Assembly: GCA_964593585.1 (NCBI GenBank)
Contig: CAZQIZ010000003.1
Coordinates: 1-64,000 of the forward strand
Source: JACQFV01 sp964593585
GTDB taxonomy: Bacteria > Zixibacteria > MSB-5A5 > WJJR01
Direction: 5' to 3'
Length of the DNA stretch: 64,000 bases
Positions 11,455-19,417 of the stretch are shown here, piece after piece. The position numbers and the translations under genes were made by a program. The notes beneath the pieces were generated by a model. It saw only the letters and a program-made list of their open reading frames with translations. It was not told where the DNA came from and did not search any database. Numbering within the stretch: the stretch's first letter is position 1; each line of letters opens with the position of its first letter.

Positions 11455-12564
11455 TCAGCGCTCGGACGGCGTCGCCAACTGCTCCGCCATGGCCTTGATC
11501 ACTGGGTGGACAGCCTGCCCCTCGCGCAGATAGACCCCTTCGGCAAAACGCGGCTGATCGGCCAGCACGGCGGGCAACCCGCCCTCGGCGAACCAGCGGA
11601 TGTACGGAAACAGCGTGTTGGCCAGCGCAAACGACGAGGTGCGCGCCACGGCCGACGGCATGTTCGGTATGCAGCAGTGAATCACGTTGTCGACGACAAA
11701 CTTCGGGTCCGACAGCGTCGTCGGACGCCCGGTCTCGCAGATGCCGCCCTGGTCGATGGAGCAATCGACGATCACCGAGCCCGGCTTCATCTGACGGACC
11801 ATCTCGCGCGTGATGACAATCGGCGGCTTGGCGCCGTGCACGCGCACCGCGCCGATCACGACATCCGCGTTCTTCAGCACGCGTTCGAGCGTGTACCGAT
11901 AGGAGAGAAACGTGATGACCCGCCGGTCGAAGAGACGGTCGGCATCGCGGAGTTTCTCCGGATCCTTGTCAAAGAGGATGACCTGGGCGCCCTTGCCCAG
12001 CGCGGCGCGGACGGCCGCCATGCCCACCGATCCGCCGCCGATGACGACCACCTGCGCCGGCGGCACGCCGGGCAACCCGGAGAGCAGAATGCCACGTCCG
12101 CCACGCTGCGTTTCCAGCAGGGTCGCGGCCAACGTCAACGCGATCGGCCCGGCGACTTCACCCATGATCTCCACGATCGGACGTTGCCCGCGGTCGTTTT
12201 CGATCCACTCGTAGGCGACGGCCGTCAGCTTCTTGTCGATCATGACGCGCAGGCTCTGCGCCGTTAGCGTCCCGAGGTGTCCGAAACTGAGCACGGTCTG
12301 CCCGGGGACGAACAGATCGACATCCTCCTGCAGGAAATGCGCGACGCCCAGCACGAGATCGGCGCGACCGACCGCCTCGGCGCGCGAGTAAACGATCTGC
12401 GCGCCGGCCTCGAGATAGTCCTTGTCGGTAAACCCCGCGGCGGCGCCGGCGTCGTGCTCGATGTGTACGGTGTGCCCTTTCTTGGTGAGCAAATGCGCGC
12501 CCGCCGGGACGACGGGCACACGGTGCTCATCATCCCGGGTCTGCCTGATGACTCCGATATTCAT
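11455..12564 (-). CDS. ald: Alanine dehydrogenase
   Basis: NAD-dependent L-alanine dehydrogenase of 369 aa, interconverting alanine with pyruvate and ammonia. The N-terminus (MNIGVIRQTRDDEHRVPV) matches the AlaDh/PNT family. The Rossmann motif VVIGGGSVGMAA follows, and DCSIDQGG lies near the end of the NAD domain. I chose the ATG at 12564, only 2 bases after the stop of the korB-korC gene; the frame stays open upstream to 13038 but that part is antisense-like, arginine-rich sequence inside korB-korC. The tight spacing supports co-transcription, coupling alanine to pyruvate oxidation. Confidence 0.94.
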   Translation of the reverse strand: MNIGVIRQTRDDEHRVPVVPAGAHLLTKKGHTVHIEHDAGAAAGFTDKDYLEAGAQIVYSRAEAVGRADLVLGVAHFLQEDVDLFVPGQTVLSFGHLGTLTAQSLRVMIDKKLTAVAYEWIENDRGQRPIVEIMGEVAGPIALTLAATLLETQRGGRGILLSGLPGVPPAQVVVIGGGSVGMAAVRAALGKGAQVILFDKDPEKLRDADRLFDRRVITFLSYRYTLERVLKNADVVIGAVRVHGAKPPIVITREMVRQMKPGSVIVDCSIDQGGICETGRPTTLSDPKFVVDNVIHCCIPNMPSAVARTSSFALANTLFPYIRWFAEGGLPAVLADQPRFAEGVYLREGQAVHPVIKAMAEQLATPSER

Positions 12565-12566
12565 GA

Positions 12567-14039
12567 TCAACTCACAGTGGCCTTGACCGACGGCTGGTGT
12601 GATGTCTCGGCGAAATGCCGGGCCTCGGCCAGTCCCGCCGCCAGGGCCTTCAGATTGGCGTCGAGAAGCTCCTTGCGGAGCGATCCAAGAAGCGATTTGA
12701 ACGAGTCTTCGCCGGTGATGCCGGTCAGGCCGATGATTGTGCCCGCCGCCACGACATTGGCGACCTTGGCATTGCCCAGATCGTTGGCAATCTCGGAAAA
12801 CGGCACCGGCACCGCCTTCACGTGGGCGGGCAGTTTCACATCTTTCACAAAGGAACTGTCGTAGATCACCAATCCGCCGGGCTCCACGATGTCCGCGAAC
12901 TTCTCCAGCGACGGTTGGTTCATTGCCACCAACAGGGTCGGGTTGGTTACAAACGGCGAGCCGATGCGCTCGCGCGAGACGACCACGTGGCAGTTGGCCG
13001 TGCCGCCGCGCATTTCGGGACCATAGGAGGGCAGCCACGACACAAACTTTCCTTCCCGCATCGAGGATTTGGCCAGCAGTTGGCCGAGCAGGAGGATGCC
13101 CTGTCCGCCGAATCCGGCCATCACCAGTTTGTGCGTCGGGAAGTCGGCCGGCAGATTCGCCACATGGGCCGCGTCCGATTCCTTGATGCCGATGATCTTG
13201 AGGACTTCGTCACCATCGTACACCGGCGTCGGCGGCGCCGGACGCGACGGCGCATCGGCACGGTCCTTGTAGACCGCGGGCGGAAAGACGCTGAGCATGT
13301 TCTCGGTGATCCACTCGCGCGAATCGATCGGGTCCAGTTTCCAGCCGGTCGGGCAGGGACTGAGGACCTCGATCAACGAGAAGCCCTTGTTGGCGATCTG
13401 CAACTCCAGCGCCTTGCGGATCGCCTTGCGCGTCTTCATGATCGATTTGGAATCTTCCAGGGTGCAGCGCTCGATGTAGACCGGCGCCTGCAGCGTCGCC
13501 AACAACTCCGAGACGCGCAGCGGGTAACCCTCGTTTTCGGCGTGACGGCCATACGGCGTGGTGGTGGTCTTCATGTCGATCAGGGTGGTTGGGGCCATCT
13601 GACCGCCGGTCATGCCGTAGATCGCGTTATTGACGAAGATGACTGTCATCGATTCGCCGCGGTTGGCCGCCTGCAGAATCTCGTTGGCGCCGATCGCCGC
13701 CAGATCGCCGTCGCCCTGGTAGGAAATGACGATCGAATGCGGCAGCGCGCGCTTGATCCCGGTGGCCACCGCCGGCGCGCGGCCATGCGCCGACTGTACG
13801 TTGCCTACACGGAAATAGTAGTAACCAAACACCGAACAACCCACCGGGCTGACGAACACCGTCCGCTCGGCGATCCCCAGATCGTCGATCGCTTCGGCAA
13901 TGAGCTTGTGCAGGTTCCCATGCCCGCAACCGGGGCAGTAATGCGTTGCCTCTTTGTCCACACCCGCCGAACGGGTGAAGAACTCGTAGAATGAGTCGGG
14001 CTTTTTGAAGACGTCTTTCACGGCACTCTCCTTGGTCAT
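12567..14039 (-). CDS. korB: 2-oxoacid:ferredoxin oxidoreductase, beta and gamma subunits fused (KorB-KorC)
   Basis: Residues 1-260 are the TPP-binding beta subunit: cluster/TPP motif CPGCGHG at 35-41, GDGD at 109-112 and NN at 137-138. Residues about 303-490 are the gamma subunit (MAGFGGQGILLLGQ, SYGPEMRGGTANC, VANVVAAGTIIG). These are usually separate genes of about 250-290 and 180-190 aa; here a 40-residue proline-rich linker joins them. The ATG at 14039 overlaps the korA stop as ATGA. The enzyme oxidises a 2-oxoacid (2-oxoglutarate, pyruvate or branched chain) to acyl-CoA with reduced ferredoxin; substrate unassigned. Confidence 0.93.
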   Translation of the reverse strand: MTKESAVKDVFKKPDSFYEFFTRSAGVDKEATHYCPGCGHGNLHKLIAEAIDDLGIAERTVFVSPVGCSVFGYYYFRVGNVQSAHGRAPAVATGIKRALPHSIVISYQGDGDLAAIGANEILQAANRGESMTVIFVNNAIYGMTGGQMAPTTLIDMKTTTTPYGRHAENEGYPLRVSELLATLQAPVYIERCTLEDSKSIMKTRKAIRKALELQIANKGFSLIEVLSPCPTGWKLDPIDSREWITENMLSVFPPAVYKDRADAPSRPAPPTPVYDGDEVLKIIGIKESDAAHVANLPADFPTHKLVMAGFGGQGILLLGQLLAKSSMREGKFVSWLPSYGPEMRGGTANCHVVVSRERIGSPFVTNPTLLVAMNQPSLEKFADIVEPGGLVIYDSSFVKDVKLPAHVKAVPVPFSEIANDLGNAKVANVVAAGTIIGLTGITGEDSFKSLLGSLRKELLDANLKALAAGLAEARHFAETSHQPSVKATVS

Positions 14040-15094
14040 GACCCGACGGTGTTGGTCAGTTTCACGATGCCGTCGTACAGCTCCTGCGCGCTGGGGATGT
14101 TCCCGCCGTTGCGTCCATAGAACTGCACCGGGACGCGGCACTCAACGGCCAGCTTGACATCATCGACCATCATGCCGGTCGAGCACTCGGAAACGAGGAT
14201 CCCTTTGACGTGCCCGGCCAACTCCTTGAGGCGCGGCGCCGGGAAGGGCCAGAGGGTGATCGGGCGCAGCATGCCGACCTTGATGCCCGCGGCCCGCGCC
14301 TGATCGACCGCGCTCATCAAGACGCGCGAGACAATGCCATAGGCAACGGTGACGTAGTCGGCGTCTTCGAGACGGTACTCCTCGAAGCGGACTTCGTTCT
14401 TCTCGATCTCGGCATACTTGGCGTACATGTGCTTGATGTGATCTTCCAGTTCGTTGTGATCGAGATGGATCGAACTGATGAGGTTGTCACGCGTCGTTTC
14501 GGTCCCCTGCACCGCCCAGGGTTTGTTGGGGAAGGCTCGCACCGGATCGGGCACATTGACCGGCTCCATCATCTGGCCGATGAACCCATCGGCGACCAGC
14601 GCCGCGGGGTTGCGATACTTGTCGGCCAGTTCGAAGGCCAGCATGGTGAGATCGCACATTTCCTGCGCGCCGTTGGGGGCCAGAACCGGCATGCGGTAGT
14701 TGCCGTGTCCGCCGCCCTTCACCATTTGGAAGTAGTCGGACTGTTCCGGACCGATGTTGCCCAGCCCCGGGCCGCCGCGCATGATGTTGACCACAACACA
14801 GGGCAGTTCCGCCCCGGCGCAGTAGGAGATGCCCTCCATCTTCAGCGACATACCCGGCGACGAGGAGGCCGTCATCGTGCGCTGGCCGGTCGAGGCCGCG
14901 CCATAGACCATGTTGATCGCCGCCACTTCCGACTCGGCCTGCAGAAAGGTCCCGCCCATGCGCGGGAACATCGCGGCCGCGGTCTCGGCGATCTCCGAGG
15001 CGGGCGTGATTGGGTAGCCGAAGTACGACCGGCAGCCGGCCAACAGCGCGCCGAGGATAATCGCCTCGTTGCCTTTCATCAATTCCTGACGCAT
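14036..15094 (-). CDS. korA: 2-oxoacid:ferredoxin oxidoreductase alpha subunit (KorA/VorB type)
   Basis: At 352 aa this is the alpha subunit alone, with domains I and II of the family: GNEAIILGALLAGCRSYFGYPITPASEI at the N-terminus, TASSSPGMSLKMEG and the C-terminal transketolase-like domain (GMLRPITLWPFP). It pairs with the fused beta-gamma chain, with which its stop codon overlaps. Sequence patterns resemble 2-oxoglutarate (KorA) and 2-oxoisovalerate (VorB) enzymes more than pyruvate:ferredoxin enzymes. Confidence 0.94.
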   Translation of the reverse strand: MRQELMKGNEAIILGALLAGCRSYFGYPITPASEIAETAAAMFPRMGGTFLQAESEVAAINMVYGAASTGQRTMTASSSPGMSLKMEGISYCAGAELPCVVVNIMRGGPGLGNIGPEQSDYFQMVKGGGHGNYRMPVLAPNGAQEMCDLTMLAFELADKYRNPAALVADGFIGQMMEPVNVPDPVRAFPNKPWAVQGTETTRDNLISSIHLDHNELEDHIKHMYAKYAEIEKNEVRFEEYRLEDADYVTVAYGIVSRVLMSAVDQARAAGIKVGMLRPITLWPFPAPRLKELAGHVKGILVSECSTGMMVDDVKLAVECRVPVQFYGRNGGNIPSAQELYDGIVKLTNTVGS

Positions 15095-15123
15095 GCTATC
15101 ACCTCATCCTTCGCGCGGGCGCC

Positions 15124-15498
15124 TTACGGCGTGCCCGTCCGTCCAATCACCGCATCCACGGCGCTGCGCAGTCGGTCCACCACGCGTTCGTTGTGAGCCA
15201 GCCGTATGTCGATCGGGAAGAACCGCTCGCGCGGAAAATTGTGCGCCGCCAGAAGCGATTCGAATTCTTTCTCCTGCTGTTTGGGATCGCAGGCGCCGCA
15301 GATAACGTAGGTCTCCCCGTCGGCGGTCTTGAGAATGTCGGCGAGCGCGTCGCGGCCCCCGCTGCCGCACAGTTCGGGGTGCACCACCGTATAGTCGATG
15401 TCGAGTTCGTTTTCGAGAGCGTAGGGCAGCGTGTTCATGTCGCTGTCGAACGTCGTTGCCATCCCGCGGCAATTGCAGAGCACGACTTTGATCTTCAT
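15124..15498 (-). CDS. Small HdrA N-terminal-domain-like iron-sulfur protein
   Basis: 124 aa, starting at the ATG at 15498 with GGAGG eight bases upstream. The chain resembles the N-terminal cluster domain of heterodisulfide reductase subunit A: CNC at 8-10, ELCGSGG at 42-48, CGACDPKQQEKEF at 67-79 and FFPIDIR at 93-99. Cysteines 8, 10, 44, 67 and 70 could bind an Fe-S cluster. The FAD-binding, thioredoxin-reductase-like body and the ferredoxin domains of HdrA are absent. It sits between the ferredoxin gene and korA, so it may relay electrons between the oxidoreductase and another partner. The function is inference from context. Confidence 0.75.
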   Translation of the reverse strand: MKIKVVLCNCRGMATTFDSDMNTLPYALENELDIDYTVVHPELCGSGGRDALADILKTADGETYVICGACDPKQQEKEFESLLAAHNFPRERFFPIDIRLAHNERVVDRLRSAVDAVIGRTGTP

Positions 15499-15556
15499 CG
15501 CTGTGTCCTCCCGCATAGGGACATCGGTGACGCCGGCGGCCGACGGGGCCGGCCGG

Positions 15557-15832
15557 TCAACTCAGGACTTTCTTTTCCTTTTTGTCCGCCGGCTTGCGCC
15601 AGACGATGATCGCGCCCGGTTCCGGGCAGTTGTAGAAACAGATCCCGCATCCGGTGCAGCCATCGCCGAGATAGAAGGAATAGCGGTAACCGCGCTCGTT
15701 GATGTCGGTGGAAAACCCCAGCACCTCCGGCGGGCAGGCCTTGACGCAAAAGTCGCAGCCTTTGCACAGCCGGCTGTTGACGTGGACCCACGGCAACGAG
15801 GGGGGGACGGGCATGGTGGAACGTTCGCTCAT
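15557..15832 (-). CDS. korD: 2x[4Fe-4S] ferredoxin, KorD/delta-subunit type
   Basis: 91 aa with two clusters of cysteines, CKGCDFCVKACPPEV and CTGCGICFYNCPEPGA, each of the CxxCxxCxxxCP type. Presumed delta subunit or electron carrier of the downstream 2-oxoacid oxidoreductase. I chose the ATG at 15832, with GGAGG eight bases upstream; a GTG at 15841 would abut the ribosome-binding site and is unlikely. First gene of the minus-strand operon reaching to 10078. Confidence 0.93.
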   Translation of the reverse strand: MSERSTMPVPPSLPWVHVNSRLCKGCDFCVKACPPEVLGFSTDINERGYRYSFYLGDGCTGCGICFYNCPEPGAIIVWRKPADKKEKKVLS

Positions 15833-16369
15833 ATTGGGCACCTCCGCGGGATGTGTCTGTCGGTCCGCATGCCATGTAGTCTACTAAAAGCGCGGACCCC
15901 TGTTTGGCAAATGCGGGGGCGTTTTGTCATAATTGACAACGACTTGGCCGCCTGCGGCGGATCGTCCGCCGGGAGCGCGCTGCGCCCGCATCACAGCCGG
16001 ATCATCATAGGGGCAACCGAGGGGAAGTCAAAGGCGCGGGGCGGGATTTATGTCAAAATTTGGACGGGAAATCTCGCGACGCTTCACCACGCAAATCGTG
16101 CGACGCACCGCCACTCTGACGCGTACTGTGCTTCCGAAGCTGTCTGTCAATAATGGCGAATTTGACAACGCGGCGGGCAGTCCTGTCAGCACGATCGAAG
16201 ATGCCGGCGCGTCGAGGTTGGACGCTGACACATTGCCGTGGTGAATCGCACAGGACCGACACCGTCACCCTGAGCGGAGCGAAGGGTCTGCTTTTTTCCT
16301 CTGCTTGATCGCACCGGAGCAGTCGCCCTCGTGCGGAAGCCGGGAATCGCAAACCGCGCGACTTATGGA
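15833..16369. other. Long intergenic region upstream of the 2-oxoacid operon
   Basis: No convincing gene in 537 bases. It holds the operon's 5' leader, a weak minus-strand promoter candidate (TTGCCA at 15905-15910, TTAGTA 17 bases on at 15882-15887), the palindrome at 15924-15939 and a second inverted pair, TGTCAA (16145-16150) and TTGACA (16162-16167). A 64-codon open frame at 16050-16244 has no ribosome-binding site and no recognisable family. Confidence 0.5.
15924..15939. promoter_or_regulatory. Perfect 16-bp palindrome, candidate operator
   Basis: TTGTCATAATTGACAA is a perfect inverted repeat of 6-bp arms around TAAT, in an otherwise G+C-rich region. It is 92 bases upstream of the ferredoxin start and about 55-60 bases upstream of a plausible transcription start, which suits a CRP/FNR-family activator. 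The regulator's identity is not readable. Confidence 0.5.
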
Positions 16370-17815
16370 TCAGCTAAAATACTCGCCCAGCGGGGCAATC
16401 AGTCGGCCCAGCCACGGCTGCGCCTCGAGCACGCGCCGCCAGACATCGAAGGCGACGACGCGGTACGCCTCATGTCCCTTGGAACCGCCGCGCAGTCTCA
16501 CAAAGTGGCAAACCTGGCGCAGGTTCCACTCGAACAGGGTGCGTTTGCGGAAAGCCAGCATGAGCGCATAGACCGCCTCGTGGGGGAATTCGGGCTTGAG
16601 CGCGTCGTAGACCGACGCGGACTTCTCGATCAGCCGTTCAAAGTCGGACTTTAATCCGAGATCCTTGATCAGCGCCGGCGTGGTCCAACCCAGGTCGGGC
16701 GTGAGGTCCTGCGCGGTCTGGGTGCCGATACGATGGCGCTGGATGTCGCGCCACGCGCCGTAATCAACGGTGATCTCAAACGTGTAGTTGAGATGTTCGA
16801 AGGCGCGCGGCATCGGATCGAACGGCCCCAGACTCTCGACGCTGCGGCGGATCAACTCCAGGCACTGCGCTTCTGTCCAACCCGCCATCGCCTGCTCCAT
16901 CCGTATCCAGTCGGCCGGCTGATGCGCGTAGGCGACCGCCGCCGCCAGGCGACGGAGACCATCGTCATCATGCTTGAGCAGACGCACTTCCGCCGGCGTT
17001 TCGGCCGCAACACGGCGCGGTGGCTCGACCGTTTCGGCGAGCAGTTCGGCCACACGCCCGGCCCCCTCCACCCGCGCGGTGTCGGGATCGGCGTATTTCA
17101 ACAACGTCGGGACCTTCTCCAACGCGGCGCGTTTGACCTCGGCGCCGATCTCCTGCAATTCCTCAAGCGGCGAGCCGGTCAACTTGCGGATCGCATGCGC
17201 CAGCGCCCGCGCGTTGATCGTCCAGCCCAAGTTGGTGAGCGTGGCGGTCGGCAACAAATAGCGGATGGCGTCGCAGGCCTTGGCGCGCAGACGCGTTTCC
17301 CAGACCTTTGGCAATTTGTCCGGCGGGCAGGGGTCGACCTTCCGCAGATGTTCGACCGCCCGTTCCGACCAGGCGATGTAGGCGTTGGTCAGTTCGCGGA
17401 TCAGATCCTCGTAGCGCTGGTTGAGTTCGGGATGGCCGCGGAAACGGGCCGGCCGGTAAACATGGTCGGGGTCATAGATCTGGTAGCGGGTCGATTTCTC
17501 GGTGTAGGAGGCCAGCCGGTTGTCTTCGATCGCCTTGGCGGCCAGAATCGAGATGTTCTCCACCGCCAGCGAGAGGATCGCATGCTCGGCGACCGACGCA
17601 TGGCCGTAGCCGACCACCCACTTCTCATGGAACTGCGAGGACTTGGTCTCGTTGAGCTCCTGCGCGATCTGGTCAAACGGCTCCGGTGATCGCGAGGTTT
17701 TGGCGAAGGCCACCGCCACCACTTCGGGCGGGAGGTCCTTCATCAGATAGATGCGGCGGTGCGGTGTGGTCATGGGAGCTGGTGAGATCGTCTCGGGCGC
17801 CTGCACGGTGATCAT
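16370..17815 (-). CDS. thyX: FAD-dependent thymidylate synthase, tandem ThyX domains
   Basis: ThyX makes dTMP from dUMP using methylene-THF and FAD. At 481 aa this is about twice the usual 220-250 aa and contains two ThyX domains (about 20-245 and 275-481). The family signature RHRx7S...SxRY is divided: the first domain keeps S103, S108, R110 and Y111 but has DNR (98-100) in place of RHR; the second keeps RHR at 360-362 but loses the serine/SxRY part. Both retain the upstream HASVAEH / EHLNYTFEI region, and the second has the C-terminal HFVRLRGG..HEAYR. An in-frame ATG at residue 15 is an alternative start. Confidence 0.93.
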   Translation of the reverse strand: MITVQAPETISPAPMTTPHRRIYLMKDLPPEVVAVAFAKTSRSPEPFDQIAQELNETKSSQFHEKWVVGYGHASVAEHAILSLAVENISILAAKAIEDNRLASYTEKSTRYQIYDPDHVYRPARFRGHPELNQRYEDLIRELTNAYIAWSERAVEHLRKVDPCPPDKLPKVWETRLRAKACDAIRYLLPTATLTNLGWTINARALAHAIRKLTGSPLEELQEIGAEVKRAALEKVPTLLKYADPDTARVEGAGRVAELLAETVEPPRRVAAETPAEVRLLKHDDDGLRRLAAAVAYAHQPADWIRMEQAMAGWTEAQCLELIRRSVESLGPFDPMPRAFEHLNYTFEITVDYGAWRDIQRHRIGTQTAQDLTPDLGWTTPALIKDLGLKSDFERLIEKSASVYDALKPEFPHEAVYALMLAFRKRTLFEWNLRQVCHFVRLRGGSKGHEAYRVVAFDVWRRVLEAQPWLGRLIAPLGEYFS

Positions 17816-17871
17816 GGTCTCCTCAAATTTGGACGGCTCGATCGGCCGTGCGATTGGTCGTCCGGCCGGCG

Positions 17872-17915
17872 CTGCCCCTCACCCCGGCCCTCTCCTCCTT
17901 CGGGAGAGAGGGGGA
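17872..17915. repeat. REP-like imperfect palindrome
   Basis: The stretch CCTCACCCCGGCCCTCTCC followed by CTTCGGGAGAGAGGGGG forms an imperfect hairpin resembling REP-type intergenic palindromes widespread in high-G+C genomes. It lies in the 310-base divergent gap between thyX and the aminopeptidase gene, which otherwise contains only A+T-richer promoter-like stretches near 17970-18021. Confidence 0.45.
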
Positions 17916-18125
17916 AAGCGATGGGCTGAGAGGTCGTGCGCAGGGTTGCGCGCGCATCCATTGATGGGATACAAAAATCGTCAACCGGATGCCATCATCT
18001 TTCGATGCGGATTTGTATATTCCCGCACCCGCCGCGCGAACGGCGGGCAACGCGCAGAAAGCGGGCATGCGCACCATGCCCGTGTGACAATAGACACTGA
18101 GCCACCATCGGAAATGAGGGTAACG

Positions 18126-19250
18126 ATGAAAGACCCACGTCTTGTCAAACTCGCCGACACCCTGGTCAACTACTCGACCAAGGTCAAGCCCGGCGATAAG
18201 GTCCTGATCGAGGCCAAAGGCGACCACACCCACGACCTGGTCAAGGAGATCGTCTCGAAGGTCGCCGAGGCCGGCGGTCTGCCCTTCTACTACTATAATG
18301 AAGAAGAGGTGGAGCGCCGCTGGGTGCTGGGCGCCTCGGAGGCGCAACTGAAGGCCTACGGCCAGATGCACTTGCGCATGATGAAGGATATGGCCTGCTA
18401 CATCGCCGTGCGCGGCTCCAACAACTCCTTCAGCATGGCCGACATCCCCCGCGCCAAGCGCGAGATGTACCAGAAGTACTACTACAAACCGGTCCATCTC
18501 GAGCAAAGAGTCAAGCGCACCCGCTGGGTAGTCCTGCGTTACCCGAATTACGCCATGGCGCAACTGGCCGAGACCTCGCGCGAGGCGTTCGAGGACTACT
18601 ACTTCTCGGTCTGCAATGTCGACTACGCCAAGATGGACAAGGCCCAGGACGCGCTGGCGGCGCTCATGCGCAAGACCGACAAGGTCCACATCAAAGGGCC
18701 CGGCACCGATCTGACCTTTTCGATCAAGGGCATTCCGCCGAAAAAGTGCGCCGGCAACCGCAACATCCCCGACGGCGAAGTCTACACCGCGCCGGTCCGC
18801 ACGTCGATCAACGGCGAGATCACCTACAACTGCCCGTCGCTCTATGAGTCGACCCTCTTTGATCGCGTGCACTTTGTGTTCAAGAACGGGAAGATCGTCC
18901 ACGCCGACTGCGCCACCGATAACGCCAAGTTGAACAAGATCCTCGACACCGATCCCGGCGCGCGCTACATCGGCGAGTTTTCCTTCGGCCTCAACCCCAA
19001 TATCACCCGGCCGATGAAGGACATTCTCTTCGACGAGAAGATCTTCGGCTCGATCCACCTGACCCCCGGCCAGTGCTACAAGGAAGCGCCCAACGGCAAC
19101 AAGTCGGCGATTCACTGGGACCTGGTGCTGATTCAGACGAACGAATACGGCGGCGGCGAGATCTACCTGGACGGCACGCTCGTACGCAAAGACGGCATCT
19201 GGGTCCATCCGGCGCTGAAGGACAAACTGTCCGCCAAGGCGCTCCGGTAA
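18126..19250 (+). CDS. M29-family aminopeptidase
   Basis: 374 aa metallo-aminopeptidase of the AmpS/AmpT/PepS (M29) family, cytosolic, removing N-terminal residues from peptides. The metal-site region is intact: IGEFSFGLNPN, LFDEKIFGSIHL and IHWDLV supply the expected Glu, Glu, His and His-x-Asp ligands. The ATG at 18126 follows GAGGG by six bases; the frame is open further upstream to 17751 but that part covers the divergent promoter region and the REP-like repeat, so it is not coding. Confidence 0.92.
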   Translation: MKDPRLVKLADTLVNYSTKVKPGDKVLIEAKGDHTHDLVKEIVSKVAEAGGLPFYYYNEEEVERRWVLGASEAQLKAYGQMHLRMMKDMACYIAVRGSNNSFSMADIPRAKREMYQKYYYKPVHLEQRVKRTRWVVLRYPNYAMAQLAETSREAFEDYYFSVCNVDYAKMDKAQDALAALMRKTDKVHIKGPGTDLTFSIKGIPPKKCAGNRNIPDGEVYTAPVRTSINGEITYNCPSLYESTLFDRVHFVFKNGKIVHADCATDNAKLNKILDTDPGARYIGEFSFGLNPNITRPMKDILFDEKIFGSIHLTPGQCYKEAPNGNKSAIHWDLVLIQTNEYGGGEIYLDGTLVRKDGIWVHPALKDKLSAKALR

Positions 19251-19280
19251 TCCATCCCGCCGCACAATACGATCTGTCTC

Positions 19281-19312
19281 GGCCAACAAGGGGCATACGC
19301 CCCTTGTTGGCC
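19281..19312. repeat. Perfect 14-bp inverted repeat, dispersed-palindrome type
   Basis: 14-bp arms (19281-19294 and 19299-19312) are perfectly complementary around ATAC. A related shorter hairpin, GGGGC-TCAA-GCCCC, sits at 19355-19368, sharing the core GGGGC..GCCCCTTG. They lie just after the aminopeptidase stop. The first could act as a bidirectional terminator, but no T-run follows, so a mobile palindromic element is likelier. Confidence 0.6.
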
Positions 19313-19417
19313 TTCGGGACAGCCCGCAACCCCCATTTTGGTCTGGTCAATCAGGGGCTCAAGCCCCTTGTTTGCCCATGGGAGCGGCCATTTCCGGGCC
19401 TCCCCTGTCATTTGCGC

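Noticed and set aside
10126..12267. 713-codon open frame on the plus strand antisense to the CoA-transferase and alanine dehydrogenase genes
   Set aside because: Rich in His, Arg and Asp with no family pattern. It is the mirror of two clear genes, as expected in high-G+C DNA.
15924..15939. Rex-type redox repressor site
   Set aside because: The Rex consensus is TTGTGAA-N4-TTCACAA (18 bp). This palindrome is 16 bp with a different inner base pair, so the assignment to Rex is not supported.
16050..16244. 64-codon frame in the gap between the ferredoxin gene and thyX
   Set aside because: No ribosome-binding site and no family; it contains one of the inverted-repeat pairs, so is more likely regulatory DNA.
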